Shown here piece by piece: positions 18,401 to 27,140 of a stretch of 64,000 bases of DNA (its first letter is position 1; the number at the start of each line of letters is the position of its first letter). The notes below the pieces were generated by a model that had not been told where the DNA came from, searched no databases, and worked only from the letters and a program-made list of their open reading frames with translations. Made by a program: the position numbers and the translations under genes. This DNA is from JAMXLO01 sp036265005 (GTDB lineage: Bacteria; Pseudomonadota; Alphaproteobacteria; Acetobacterales; Acetobacteraceae), in the NCBI GenBank assembly GCA_036265005.1, contig DATAPW010000390.1, forward strand, positions 31,880 through 95,879, given 5' to 3'.

Positions 18401-18675
18401 ATCGTCAGCGTTCCATCACCGATCGATTGCGAGGTGATGTAGAGCATGTTGTCTACGCCGTTCACCTCCTGCTCGATCGGCGTTGCGACGGTCTGCGCGA
18501 GCACCTCTGCCGAGGCGCCGGGATAGGTGGCGCGAATGCTGACGGTGGGCGGCGCAATCTCGGGATATTCCGAGATCGGCAACTCGCGTTCCACCAGCGC
18601 GCCCGCGATGGTGATGATGATCGACAGCACCGCCGCGAAGATCGGCCGATTGATGAAGAAATGCGAAAACCGCAT
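15490..18675 (-). CDS. RND multidrug efflux permease (HAE1/AcrB-type)
   Basis: A 1061-residue inner-membrane proton/drug antiporter that starts with the typical MRFSHFFINRPIFAAVLS. The proton-relay aspartates are present in TM4 (GIVVDDAIVVVENVER), and the partner Lys region is seen in TM10 (GLAAKNAILIVEFARQ). Length, the two large periplasmic loops and the duplicated six-helix halves fit AcrB/MexB/MexF. The adaptor gene lies four bases upstream in the same direction. No outer-membrane channel gene of the TolC/OprM type is in the window, so the pump probably borrows one. The stop codon lies within a family B repeat. Confidence 0.94.
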   Translation of the reverse strand: MRFSHFFINRPIFAAVLSIIITIAGALVERELPISEYPEIAPPTVSIRATYPGASAEVLAQTVATPIEQEVNGVDNMLYITSQSIGDGTLTINVVFKPGTDVDTAQVLVQNRVSVAEPRLPDDVRRLGVTVRKASPDLMMVVHMISPDGSRDQQYISNYATLYIKDALARVDGVGDVNVFGARDYSMRVWLDPGKVAARGLTAEDVVNALRAANLQVAAGAINQPPATSPGAFQLSVQTLGRLSDVEQFGDIVVRADPGTGFVRIRDIARVELGSQDYTVNAYLNKDVATAIVIYQRPGSNALTTAAAVKQAMAEAKKDFPPGLDYTVVYNPTEFIQQSIDEVEHTLFVAIGLVVCVVILFLQTWRAAIIPVVAIPVSLVGCFLVMGVVGISFNTLSLFGLVLAIGIVVDDAIVVVENVERYIRQGMSPRDAAHETMDEVGSALIAIALVLCAVFIPTAFISGLQGSFYRQFAITIAAATVISAFVSLTLSPALAALLLKPHTAEPKRTLLYRLAAPVRGFFAGFNWMFDRLSAAYGRLVGRLVRLGVIVLAVYAVLIYAAYDRLAATPTGLIPQLDRGYLITAFQLPPGASLARTDAVIRRASEIILQRPGVQNSVAFTGFDGATFTNAPNTGVIFVPLRPFAERVAKGLTAGRILVDLRQQLAKIDDAFVFVLEPPSVPGIGTGGGLKLYVQDRAGRGLPALEQATWIVAGSAAQIPGFTQSFTLFNTHTPQIYADIDRTKAELLQVPIDRVFEALSVYMGSSYINDFNLLGRTYQVSAQADNPYRVTLRDVENLKTRNGYGDMVPIGSVATFRDATGPFRVPRYNLYPAAEIQLQLARGFSSGQAIAAIEKIARERLPQGFGFEWTEIALQEKLAGNTAAVAFGLAVAFVFLLLAALYESWLLPLAVVLIVPMCILAAMLGVNARGLDRNILVEIGLVVLVGLAAKNAILIVEFARQAEEQGMDRFEAAVAAARTRLRPILMTSLAFILGVAPLAVAVGAGAEMRQSLGTAVFAGMLGVTLFGLIFTPVFYVLNRRLSLLFAPKPQAEAMHATVAKEL

Positions 18676-18679
18676 CCGT

Positions 18680-19867
18680 CTATTCCGTGGCGAACTGGCT
18701 GCCGGACGGATGCACCTCGCCTTGCTGCGTGGCGACGGTCACGCCGGGACGCACGAACGGATTGGCAAGGCCGGCGATCACCACCCGGTCGGTGGGCGTC
18801 AGGCCCGACGCGACGACGCGCAGGCCGCGCGCCATGCCGCCGAGGGTCACCGGCCTGGCGACGACCTTGTTGTCCTCACCGACGGTCAGCACGACCTTAT
18901 GCGCCTGGTCGGAAACCACGGCGGCGTCCGGGATCAGCAGGGCATCGAGCGGGCCGCCGTAGAGCCGCAGGCGACCGAAGGTTCCGGGCGTCAGGAAAAA
19001 GTCCTTGTTCTCGAAAATCGCGCGGCCGCGGATCGTCCCGGAATGGGCGTTGATCTCGTTGTCGACGAAATTCATCACTCCGTTGTGTCGCCAGTCCGTC
19101 TCGTCAGCGAGGCGCACCTTCACCGGGTTCGGCGTGTCCCGCGAGGACCCGCGCTGGCCTTCGACGCTCAGCCGGCTGTAGCGGATGTAGTCGGCCTCGG
19201 AGCCGTCGAACACGAAGTAGATCGGATCGAGGCTGACGATTGTGGTGAGCAGCGTCGCGCCGTTCTGGCCGCCGGCGACGAGGTTGCCCGGATCGACGCG
19301 CCGGTCGGACACGCGGCCGGAAATCGGCGCGCGAACCTCCGACCATTCCAGGTTGAGCTGCGCGGTGCGCAAGGCGGCCTCGGCGGACATCTCCTGCGCG
19401 CGGGCGATGTCGAGGTTGGCCTTCCGCTGATCGAGCTCGCGCACCGGCGTGGCGGCGGTCTTCACCAGTTGCTGGGCGCGGTCATAGTCGGCGATGTCCA
19501 GCATCACCTGGGCCTTGGTGCGGACCACGTCCGCCTCTGCGGCGTCCACCGCGATCTGGAACGGACGCTGGTCGATGGTGAACAGCAGGTCGCCCTGCTT
19601 GACCGTACCGCCGTCGCGGAAATGCACCTGGTCGATATAGCCGGAAACGCGAGGCCGCACCTCGACGCGCTGCGTGGCTTCGAACCGGCCGGTGAATTCG
19701 TCCCATTGGGCCACGCGGCTGGCGAGCGGCGTGGCAACTGTCACCTGCGGTGGCCCGCCTTGCGCCGCTGCGCCGCCGACCACGGCAAGGCTCAGAACGG
19801 CGATGCAGGCAAGGCGGCTGCCGGCGACGCGAAGCAGGACGCCGGCCGGTCCGATCGAGAACATCAT
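18680..19867 (-). CDS. RND efflux periplasmic adaptor (membrane fusion protein)
   Basis: A 395-residue HlyD/AcrA-type adaptor. An N-terminal signal (MMFSIGPAGVLLRVAGSRLA...AAAQG) is followed by a barrel-lipoyl half-motif (VEVRPRVSGYIDQVHF), an alpha hairpin, the second lipoyl half (EVRAPISGRVSDRRVDPGNL), a beta barrel and a membrane-proximal domain (RPVTLGGMARGLRVV). It links the permease to an outer-membrane channel. ATG 19867 was preferred to the longer frame because the signal peptide starts there, with GAGGA upstream; the ATG at 19864 is also possible. It is transcribed with the permease. Confidence 0.92.
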   Translation of the reverse strand: MMFSIGPAGVLLRVAGSRLACIAVLSLAVVGGAAAQGGPPQVTVATPLASRVAQWDEFTGRFEATQRVEVRPRVSGYIDQVHFRDGGTVKQGDLLFTIDQRPFQIAVDAAEADVVRTKAQVMLDIADYDRAQQLVKTAATPVRELDQRKANLDIARAQEMSAEAALRTAQLNLEWSEVRAPISGRVSDRRVDPGNLVAGGQNGATLLTTIVSLDPIYFVFDGSEADYIRYSRLSVEGQRGSSRDTPNPVKVRLADETDWRHNGVMNFVDNEINAHSGTIRGRAIFENKDFFLTPGTFGRLRLYGGPLDALLIPDAAVVSDQAHKVVLTVGEDNKVVARPVTLGGMARGLRVVASGLTPTDRVVIAGLANPFVRPGVTVATQQGEVHPSGSQFATE

Positions 19868-20040
19868 GGAGAAATCCTCATCGCGGCTTAATGTGACTCG
19901 CCGCGCATCTGGTGCGACGCGGAGGTGGTGGAAACTAACCATCTGGCCGGGTTGCTGTCTGTTAATAAATTGCGGTTGGCAAGGCGCTCCGGCCACCCGC
20001 CGCTCACGAAACCGGGAGCGACGGCGCCCGAGGGCTCTTT

Positions 20041-20064
20041 TGATCATTCAGGTGATCATTCAGG
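20041..20064. repeat. Tandem 12-mer duplicate upstream of sucA
   Basis: TGATCATTCAGG occurs twice head to tail. It lies in the 472-base gap between the divergent adaptor and sucA genes. TGATCA is itself palindromic, so it could be a repeated protein site, but nothing else supports that. Apart from this and the palindrome at 20075-20163, I see nothing identifiable in the gap. Confidence 0.6.
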
Positions 20065-20074
20065 GCTGCGAGGT

Positions 20075-20163
20075 CCCTCGTCATTCCTGCGAAGGCGGGA
20101 ATCCCGGCGTCGCAGATCGCCGGCCGGCCCGCGGGATTTCCGCCTTCGCGGGAATGACGAGGG
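20075..20163. repeat. Palindromic repeat, family C
   Basis: Outer arms CCCTCGTCATTC and GAATGACGAGGG enclose a second pair, GCGAAGGCGG and CCGCCTTCGC. This is the layout of the common REP-like elements of proteobacteria. A truncated arm (GAATGACGAG) recurs at about 20195. The element lies upstream of sucA. Confidence 0.7.
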
Positions 20164-20339
20164 AGACACACGGATAACAGCGGGATGCTCTCGAGGAATG
20201 ACGAGCGAAGTGGCGTTTGCCCCGGATCGGTCATGCGCTAGAAGCAATGCAGCGCGCTCCGGTCCGCTCTTTCGCGATCGCGCGGCGCGGCCAAGTACCC
20301 GACCCGACTACCAGGACACCAAACAAGGAAACCACGCGG

Positions 20340-23219
20340 ATGGCTGGTGTTGACATCCTCGCATCGGCATTCAGCGGCGCGAATGCTGCTTTTCTGGGCG
20401 AACAATATGCCCGCTGGGCCACCAACCCCGGCTCTGTCGATCCCACCTTTGCCGAGTTGTTCAGTGCGCTGAACGACGACGCGCGCGCGGTGCTGGAGGA
20501 TGCGACCGGCGCCTCCTGGGCGCCGCGGCATCCGGACGACATCGAAGCAGACCAGGCTCCGCCTCCCGCGGCGGTGCCGACCCGCCGACCGGCATCCGGC
20601 GTGACGCTGTCCGGCGAGCAGATCCGTGCCGCCACCATCGCCTCGCTGCGCGCCCTGATGCTGATCCGCTCCTATCGCGTGCGCGGCCATCTCGAGGCAC
20701 GGCTCGATCCGCTGGGACTGCAGATTCCCCGGCCGCATGCCGAACTCGATCCGCATTCCTACGGTTTCACCGACAACGACCTGGACAAGCCGATCTTCAT
20801 CGACAACGTGCTGGGCCGCGAAACCGCCACGCTGCGCGAAATCGTCACCATCCTGCGCGAGACGTATTGCGGCTCGATCGGCGTCGAGTTCATGCACATC
20901 CAGGACCCGGAGCAGAAATCCTGGATCCAGCGGAAGGTGGAAGGCGCGCCGTGGCGTACTGCGTTCGGCCCGCAGGAGAAGCGTCGGATCCTGCAGCAGC
21001 TCACCGAGGCGGAAGGCTTCGAGGTGTTCTGCCAGAAGCGCTACGTCACCACCAAGCGGTTCGGCCTGGAGGGCGGCGAGGTGACCATCCCGGCACTCCA
21101 CGCGGTGATCGAGACCGTGGCCACGCAGGGTGTGGCCGAGGTGGCGATCGGCATGCCGCATCGCGGCCGGCTCAACACGCTGGTCAACATAGTGAAGAAG
21201 CCGTTCACCGCGGTGTTCTCGGAATTCGGCGGCGAGAGCTTCAAGCCGGATGATGTCCAGGGGTCGGGCGACGTGAAGTACCACCTGGGTACCTCCACCG
21301 ACGTCGAGATCGCCGGCCACAGTGTGCACGTCTCGCTGCAGCCGAACCCGTCGCACCTGGAGGCAGTGAATCCGGTTGTCGTGGGCAAGGTGCGCGCACG
21401 GCAGGACACCGCCGGCGATACGCAGCGGCGATCCTCGGTGATGGCGATCCTGATGCACGGCGATGCGGCGTTCGCCGGCCAGGGCCTGGTGTACGAGACG
21501 CTGGCGATGAGCCAGCTCATCGGCTACCGCACCGGCGGCACCGTCCATGTGGTGGTGAACAACCAGATCGGCTTCACCACCGTGCCGGCGCACGCCTATT
21601 CCGGCCTGTACTGCACCGACGTCGCGAAATCGATCCAGGCGCCGATCCTGCACGTCAACGGCGACGACCCCGAGGCGGTGATGTTCTGCGCCCGCATGGC
21701 GGCGGAGTATCGCATGCGCTTCGCCGCCGACATCGTGCTGGATATCGTCTGCTACCGAAGGCATGGGCACAACGAGACCGATGAACCGGCATTCACCCAG
21801 CCGGTGATGTATCGCGCGATCGGCAGCAAGAAGACCACGCGCACGCTGTATGCCGAACGGCTGGCCGCAGAGGGCGTGGTGCCTGCGTCGGAAGCGCAAG
21901 CGATGTGGGACGAGTTCCAGGCTGCCATGGAGGCGGCCAATCAGGCGGCGCAGGCCTACAAGCCGAACAAGGCGGACTGGCTGGAAGGCCACTGGTCCGG
22001 CTTCCATCCGCCGGAACCCGAGTTCGAGCGCCAGGAGGAATCCACCGCCGTCCCGGAGGCGACGCTGAAGCAGATCGGCATGGCGCTGTCGCGCGTGCCG
22101 GCGGGCTTCGAGGTGCACCCGCGCATCGCGCGCCAGCTCGAGGTCAAGCAGGCGATGCTGGATTCCGGCGAGGGCATCGACTGGGCCACCGGCGAGGCGC
22201 TGGCGTTCGGCTCGCTGCTGCTGGAGGGCAGCCGCGTGCGGCTGTCCGGCGAAGACACCCAGCGCGGCACGTTCAGCCAGCGCCACGCGGTGCTGATCGA
22301 CCAGACCAACCAACACGAATATGTCCCGCTGAACAACATCGCGCCGGAGCAGGCGAAGATCGAGATCTACAACTCGCTGCTGTCGGAAGCCGGCGTACTG
22401 GGCTTCGAATACGGCTACTCGCTGGCCGATCCGCGCACGCTGGTGCTGTGGGAGGCGCAGTTCGGCGACTTCGCCAACGGCGCCCAGCCGATCATCGACC
22501 AGTTCATCGCCTCGGGCGAAACCAAGTGGCTGCGCATGTCGGGCGTGACCCTGCTGCTGCCGCACGGCTACGAAGGCCAGGGTCCGGAGCACTCCTCGGC
22601 GCGCATCGAGCGCTATCTGCAGCTTTGCGCCGAACGCAACATGTGGGTGTGCAATCCGACGACTCCTGCCAGCTACTTCCACGCCCTGCGCCGCCAGTTG
22701 CATCGCAACTTCCGCAAGCCGGCGGTGATCTTCACGCCGAAATCGCTGCTGCGGCACAAGCTGGCAGTGTCGTCGCTGGCGGAATTGAGCGAAGGCCGGT
22801 TCCAGTTCGTCATCCCGGAGATCGATGCGATCGCCCCGCCGGAACAGGTGCGCCGCGTGGTGATCTGCAGCGGCAAGGTCTACTACGACCTGCTGACCGA
22901 GCGGCGCGCGCACCAGGAGAACGACGTGGCGATCATTCGCCTGGAGCAGCTCTATCCGTTTCCGGAGAACATGCTGGGCCGCGTGCTGACGCCATACAGC
23001 AACGCCGATGTGGTGTGGTGCCAGGAAGAGCCGGAGAACATGGGCGCCTGGAATTTCGTCGATCGGCGCCTGGAGAAGGTGCTCGGCCGGCTGGAGGGCA
23101 AGGCGAAGCGGCCGCACTATGCCGGACGCGACGCAGCCGCGAGCCCGGCCACCGGCCAGGCCCGCGTGCATGCGCGCGAGCAGGCGACGCTGGTCGCCAC
23201 GGCGCTGGGCATCGGCTGA
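20340..23219 (+). CDS. sucA: 2-oxoglutarate dehydrogenase E1 component
   Basis: A 959-residue thiamine-diphosphate enzyme that decarboxylates 2-oxoglutarate and passes the succinyl group to the E2 lipoate. The N-terminal helix that binds the complex is present (SGANAAFLGEQYARWATNP). Active-site stretches include IGMPHRGRLNTLVN, HGDAAFAGQG and VVNNQIGFTT (thiamine and Mg binding), and CYRRHGHNETDEP. In the C-terminal transketolase-like half, LLPHGYEGQGPEHSSAR is typical. ATG 20340 is supported by AAGGAA ten bases upstream and by the family N-terminus. It is the first gene of sucA-sucB-lpd. Confidence 0.97.
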   Translation: MAGVDILASAFSGANAAFLGEQYARWATNPGSVDPTFAELFSALNDDARAVLEDATGASWAPRHPDDIEADQAPPPAAVPTRRPASGVTLSGEQIRAATIASLRALMLIRSYRVRGHLEARLDPLGLQIPRPHAELDPHSYGFTDNDLDKPIFIDNVLGRETATLREIVTILRETYCGSIGVEFMHIQDPEQKSWIQRKVEGAPWRTAFGPQEKRRILQQLTEAEGFEVFCQKRYVTTKRFGLEGGEVTIPALHAVIETVATQGVAEVAIGMPHRGRLNTLVNIVKKPFTAVFSEFGGESFKPDDVQGSGDVKYHLGTSTDVEIAGHSVHVSLQPNPSHLEAVNPVVVGKVRARQDTAGDTQRRSSVMAILMHGDAAFAGQGLVYETLAMSQLIGYRTGGTVHVVVNNQIGFTTVPAHAYSGLYCTDVAKSIQAPILHVNGDDPEAVMFCARMAAEYRMRFAADIVLDIVCYRRHGHNETDEPAFTQPVMYRAIGSKKTTRTLYAERLAAEGVVPASEAQAMWDEFQAAMEAANQAAQAYKPNKADWLEGHWSGFHPPEPEFERQEESTAVPEATLKQIGMALSRVPAGFEVHPRIARQLEVKQAMLDSGEGIDWATGEALAFGSLLLEGSRVRLSGEDTQRGTFSQRHAVLIDQTNQHEYVPLNNIAPEQAKIEIYNSLLSEAGVLGFEYGYSLADPRTLVLWEAQFGDFANGAQPIIDQFIASGETKWLRMSGVTLLLPHGYEGQGPEHSSARIERYLQLCAERNMWVCNPTTPASYFHALRRQLHRNFRKPAVIFTPKSLLRHKLAVSSLAELSEGRFQFVIPEIDAIAPPEQVRRVVICSGKVYYDLLTERRAHQENDVAIIRLEQLYPFPENMLGRVLTPYSNADVVWCQEEPENMGAWNFVDRRLEKVLGRLEGKAKRPHYAGRDAAASPATGQARVHAREQATLVATALGIG

Positions 23220-23241
23220 GCACGAAGCGGGGAACCAATCG

Positions 23242-24540
23242 ATGGCGACCGAGATCAAGGTGCCCACGCTGGGCGAAAGCGTTACCACGGCCACGGTGGC
23301 GCGATGGATGAAGCATGAAGGCGACAGCGTCGCGGCGGACGAGCCGCTGGTCGAACTGGAGACCGACAAGGTGACCGTGGAGGTCAGTGCGCCGTCCGCC
23401 GGCGTGCTGGGTTCAATCGTCGCGCAGGAGGGCAGCGAGGTGCCGGTGGGCGCATTGCTGGCCACTCTGGAGGCCGGTGCCGGTGCATCGTCCGCACCAG
23501 CCAGGTCCGCGCCAGCCAGGTCCGCGCCGCCACCACAGCCGAAGGCCGCGGAGCCTGCGCCATCGTCGCCGCCACGGGCCGCCGCCAATCCGCCCGCCGG
23601 CGTGCACCCGCCGCCGCGGCCGCTCGGACCCGTGACGCGTCCGGCCAGCCCGCCGCCGGAGCTTCAGGTGATGCCCGCCGCGGCAAAACTGATCGAGGAG
23701 CAGCATCTGTCGCCGGCGCAGATCGGCGCCGGCAGCGGCAAGGACGGCCGCATCACCAAGGGCGACGTGCTGGAGTTCCTCAATCGTCCCGCGCCCACCG
23801 CACCGGCGCCCGTCGCCAGGCAGCCGCGCCACGACGAACCGCGGGAGGAGCGGGTGCGCATGACGCGCCTGCGCCGCACCATCGCCGCACGACTGAAAGA
23901 GGCGCAGAACACCGCGGCCATGCTGACCACCTTCAACGAGGTGGACATGAGCGCGGTGATGGCGTTGCGCAGCGAGTACCGTGACGCGTTCGAGAAAAAG
24001 CACGACGGCGCGCGCCTCGGCTTCATGTCGTTCTTCGTGAAGGCCTGCGTTGCAGCGCTGAAGGAATTCCCGGCGGTGAACGCCGAGATCGACGGCGACG
24101 ACATCGTGTACAAGAACTTCGTGCATATGGGCATCGCGGTCGGCGGGCCGGCCGGACTGGTGGTACCGGTTATCCGCGACGTCGATGCGATGGATTTCGC
24201 CAGCATCGAACGCAGCATCGCCGATTTCGGCCGCCGCGCGCGGGATGGCGCATTGAAGCTGGACGAACTGACCGGCGGCACGTTCAGCATCACCAATGGC
24301 GGGGTGTACGGCTCGCTGATGTCCACGCCGATTTTGAACCCGCCGCAGTCGGGCATCCTGGGGATGCACAAGATCCAGGATCGGCCCATGGCGATCGGCG
24401 GCAAGGTCGAGATCCGCCCGATGATGTACCTCGCGCTGAGCTATGATCACCGCATCGTCGATGGCAGCGAGGCCGTGTCGTTCCTGGTGCGGGTGAAGCA
24501 GGGCGTCGAAGATCCGCGCCGGCTGCTGCTGGGGTTGTGA
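23242..24540 (+). CDS. sucB: 2-oxoglutarate dehydrogenase E2, dihydrolipoyl succinyltransferase
   Basis: A 432-residue acyltransferase core of the 2-oxoglutarate dehydrogenase complex. The order is a lipoyl domain (residues 1-78, lipoylated Lys43 in ETDKVTVE), an Ala/Pro-rich linker, a peripheral-subunit-binding domain (PAAAKLIEEQHLSPAQIG...ITKGDV), a second linker, and the catalytic domain with His403 and Asp407 in LSYDHRIVDG. The linker contains a short imperfect repeat (SAPARSAPARSAPP). The start follows GCGGGGA and is 22 bases after sucA. Confidence 0.96.
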   Translation: MATEIKVPTLGESVTTATVARWMKHEGDSVAADEPLVELETDKVTVEVSAPSAGVLGSIVAQEGSEVPVGALLATLEAGAGASSAPARSAPARSAPPPQPKAAEPAPSSPPRAAANPPAGVHPPPRPLGPVTRPASPPPELQVMPAAAKLIEEQHLSPAQIGAGSGKDGRITKGDVLEFLNRPAPTAPAPVARQPRHDEPREERVRMTRLRRTIAARLKEAQNTAAMLTTFNEVDMSAVMALRSEYRDAFEKKHDGARLGFMSFFVKACVAALKEFPAVNAEIDGDDIVYKNFVHMGIAVGGPAGLVVPVIRDVDAMDFASIERSIADFGRRARDGALKLDELTGGTFSITNGGVYGSLMSTPILNPPQSGILGMHKIQDRPMAIGGKVEIRPMMYLALSYDHRIVDGSEAVSFLVRVKQGVEDPRRLLLGL

Positions 24541-24566
24541 AGCCGCGCGCAGGTCTGCGCGCCCTG

Positions 24567-24642
24567 TCATGGCCGGGCCTGTCCCGGCCATCCGTCGCGG
24601 CATGGTGCGTGTGGTGATGGCCGGGACAAGCCCGGCCATGAC
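24567..24642. repeat. Dispersed palindromic repeat, family A (copy 3)
   Basis: A 76-base palindrome with outer arms TCATGGCCGGG and CCCGGCCATGA and inner arms TGTCCCGGCCATC and GATGGCCGGGACA. It lies between sucB and lpd, inside a co-directional gene group, so it may alter the relative mRNA stability of the two parts. Confidence 0.78.
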
Positions 24643-24665
24643 GGTTGGTCATAAGGTCTGAAATC

Positions 24666-26048
24666 ATGCCTGACTCCTACGACGTCATCATCATCGGCTC
24701 CGGACCCGGCGGCTACGTATGCGCCATCCGTGCAGCGCAACTCGGCATGAAGGTCGCCTGCGTGGAGAAGCGCGCCACACTCGGCGGCACCTGCCTCAAC
24801 ATCGGCTGCATCCCGTCGAAGGCGCTGCTGCAATCATCCGAGGAATTCCACCATACGGCGCATGCGCTGAAAGACCACGGCGTGCTGGTGGACAGCGTGA
24901 AGCTGGACCTCGCGCGCATGCAGGCGCGCAAGGCCGAGGTGGTCACCGCCAACGTGAAGGGCGTCGAGTTCCTGTTCCGCAAGAACAAGGTGACGTGGTT
25001 GAAGGGTACCGGCCGAATCACTGCTCCGGGCCACGTCGATGTAGACGGCACCGACTACGAGACGAAGAACATCGTCATCGCCACCGGCAGCGAAAGTGTG
25101 CCGCTTGCCGGCGTGGACGTGGATGAGAAGCAGATCGTCACCTCGACCGGCGGATTGGAACTCGACAAGGTGCCGGGACATCTCGTGGTGATCGGCGGCG
25201 GCTATATCGGCCTGGAACTCGGCAGCGTCTGGCGTCGGCTGGGCGCCGAGGTGACGGTGGTGGAATTCCTCGACCGCATCGTGCCGACGATGGACGGCGA
25301 AGTCGCCAAGGCGTTCCAGCGCATCCTGGCGAAGCAGGGCATGAAGTTTCGCCTCGGCATGAAGGTGACCGGCGCGCGCCAGGGCAATGACGGCGTGACG
25401 CTCAGCATCGAACCGGCGAAAGGCGGCGCCACCGAGGAGCTCAAGGCCGATATCGTGCTGCTGTCGATCGGGCGGCGGCCCTACACCGACGGCGTCGGCG
25501 CCGGCGTTGAACTCGATGAACGCGGCCGGGTGAAGACGGATGCGCACTACGCCACCAACGTGCCCGGCATCTACGCGATCGGTGACGCCATCGCCGGACC
25601 GATGCTGGCGCATAAGGCGGAGGAGGAGGGCGTCGCACTGGCCGAACGGCTGGCGGGCCAGGCGGGGCACGTGAACTACGGCGCAATTCCCGGCGTGGTC
25701 TACACCTGGCCCGAGGTCGCCGCGGTCGGCCAGACCGAGGAAGAGTTGAAAGCCGCAGGTGTGGCCTACACCGTCGGCAAATTCCCGTTCACCGCCAATG
25801 GCCGCTCGCGCGCCATCGGCGATACCGACGGGTTCGTGAAGATCCTCGCGGACAAGACGACCGACCGCGTGCTGGGCGCACATATCATCGGCCCGGATGC
25901 CGGCACGCTGATTGCGGAGCTCACCACTGCGATGGAGTTCGGTGCGTCGGCCGAGGATGTCGCTCGCACCTGCCATGCGCATCCGACGCTGAGCGAGGCG
26001 GTGAAGGAGGCGGCACTGGCAGTCGGCGGCCGCGCGTTGCATATCTAA
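24666..26048 (+). CDS. lpd: Dihydrolipoamide dehydrogenase (E3)
   Basis: A 460-residue flavoprotein that reoxidises the dihydrolipoamide of E2 with NAD+. FAD binding is shown by GSGPGGYVCAIRAAQ at residues 11-25, the redox-active disulfide by Cys43 and Cys48 (GGTCLNIGCIPSK), NAD+ binding by GGGYIGLELG, and the catalytic pair by His439-Glu444 (HPTLSE) donated across the dimer. ATG 24666 matches family N-termini and has AAGG upstream. Position after sucAB indicates use in the 2-oxoglutarate complex; sharing with other complexes is possible. Confidence 0.96.
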   Translation: MPDSYDVIIIGSGPGGYVCAIRAAQLGMKVACVEKRATLGGTCLNIGCIPSKALLQSSEEFHHTAHALKDHGVLVDSVKLDLARMQARKAEVVTANVKGVEFLFRKNKVTWLKGTGRITAPGHVDVDGTDYETKNIVIATGSESVPLAGVDVDEKQIVTSTGGLELDKVPGHLVVIGGGYIGLELGSVWRRLGAEVTVVEFLDRIVPTMDGEVAKAFQRILAKQGMKFRLGMKVTGARQGNDGVTLSIEPAKGGATEELKADIVLLSIGRRPYTDGVGAGVELDERGRVKTDAHYATNVPGIYAIGDAIAGPMLAHKAEEEGVALAERLAGQAGHVNYGAIPGVVYTWPEVAAVGQTEEELKAAGVAYTVGKFPFTANGRSRAIGDTDGFVKILADKTTDRVLGAHIIGPDAGTLIAELTTAMEFGASAEDVARTCHAHPTLSEAVKEAALAVGGRALHI

Positions 26049-26066
26049 TCGGATGCATCCGGTGAC

Positions 26067-26153
26067 ACCCCCTCCCCAGCCCTCCCCCGCTTTGCGGGAG
26101 AGGGGGCGGAACACTCCCTCTCCCGCAAAGCGGGGAAGGGCTGGGGTGGGGGC
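26067..26153. repeat. Palindromic repeat, family D (copy 1), abutting pdxA
   Basis: Pyrimidine-rich and purine-rich arms (CCCTCCCCAGCCCT and GGGCTGGGG) flank inner arms CCGCTTTGCGGGAGAGGG and CCCTCTCCCGCAAAGCGG. The right end is a run of G residues that stops one base before the pdxA ATG, so it probably provides the ribosome-binding sequence. A second copy is at 54990-55080. Confidence 0.75.
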
Positions 26154-27140
26154 ATGAAACCGCTCGCACTCACCATGGGCGACCCTGCCGGCATCGGCGG
26201 GGAACTTACCGTGCGCGCATGGCAGGCGCTGCGCCACTCTGGCCCTTGCTTCATCGCGCTGGACGATCCGCAGCGGCTGGCCGGCGTGCCGATTGTCGAA
26301 GTCGCGTCGCCGGACGAGGCGGCCGCGATCTTCGCGACCGCCCTGCCCGTGCTGCCGATCAGGCTCGCCGCCGCTCCCCGGCCAGGGCAACCAGACAAGG
26401 CGAACGCACAGGCGGTCATCGCCTCCATCGAACGCGCCGCGTCGCTCTGCCTGCGCGGTGCGACAGGCGGCATGGTGACCAACCCGATCAACAAGGCGGC
26501 GCTGTACGACGCCGGCTTCAGCTACCCCGGCCACACCGAATTCCTCGCCGCACTGACCGGCGCGCACGGCAAGCAGATCATGATGCTTGCCAGCCCGCAT
26601 CTGCGCGTCGTGCCGGTGACCGTGCACGCTTCGCTGCGCAACTCGATCGCCATGCTGACCACCGATGCCATTGTCGCCGCCGCGCACACCACCGCCGCGG
26701 CGCTCCGGCGCGAATTCGGCATCGCGCAGCCACGCCTCGCCATCGCCGGGCTGAACCCGCACGCCGGCGAGCAGGGCGCACTCGGGGATGAGGAGACCAC
26801 CATCATCGCGCCCGCCATCGCCGCGCTCCGTGCAGCCGGCATCGACATATCCGGCCCCTGGCCGCCCGACACGATGTTCACGGCGGCGGCGCGCGCTCGC
26901 TACGATGTGGCGATCTGCATGTACCACGACCAGGCTCTGATCCCGTTGAAGACGCTCGACATGGACCATGGCGTCAACGTCACGCTCGGTTTGCCGATCG
27001 TGCGGACCTCACCGGACCATGGCACGGCGTACGACATCGCCGGCAAGGGCATTGCCGACCCATCCAGCCTGATCGCCGCCATCGAACTCGCCGCGGCGCT
27101 GTCCGAGCGCCGCGCAACCGCGATGAGGAACACGGCATGA
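26154..27140 (+). CDS. pdxA: 4-hydroxythreonine-4-phosphate dehydrogenase
   Basis: A 328-residue enzyme of DXP-dependent pyridoxal phosphate synthesis. It oxidises 4-phosphohydroxy-L-threonine, and the product condenses with DXP under PdxJ. The opening LALTMGDPAGIGGEL, the metal-binding His in YPGHTEFLA, and GLNPHAGE with a later MYHDQALIPLK are all family marks. Its ATG overlaps no other gene but touches the family D repeat. Its stop overlaps the pdxJ ATG by four bases (ATGA). Confidence 0.95.
   Translation: MKPLALTMGDPAGIGGELTVRAWQALRHSGPCFIALDDPQRLAGVPIVEVASPDEAAAIFATALPVLPIRLAAAPRPGQPDKANAQAVIASIERAASLCLRGATGGMVTNPINKAALYDAGFSYPGHTEFLAALTGAHGKQIMMLASPHLRVVPVTVHASLRNSIAMLTTDAIVAAAHTTAAALRREFGIAQPRLAIAGLNPHAGEQGALGDEETTIIAPAIAALRAAGIDISGPWPPDTMFTAAARARYDVAICMYHDQALIPLKTLDMDHGVNVTLGLPIVRTSPDHGTAYDIAGKGIADPSSLIAAIELAAALSERRATAMRNTA

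Noticed and set aside
17170..19053. 627-codon plus-strand frame opposite the RND genes
   Set aside because: Shadow of the permease and adaptor; composition is biased to Arg, His and Gln and no family pattern appears.
19868..20339. Possible riboswitch or attenuator ahead of sucA
   Set aside because: The structure seen is explained by a dispersed palindromic repeat and a short tandem repeat; no known riboswitch core was recognised.
20238..23588. Open frame of 1116 codons on the minus strand opposite sucA and sucB
   Set aside because: It is a high-GC shadow of well supported genes; the translation is Arg/His/Ala-rich with no motif or ribosome-binding site.
24834..26969. 711-codon minus-strand frame opposite lpd and pdxA
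   Set aside because: It crosses two clear genes and a palindromic repeat and shows no recognisable protein.
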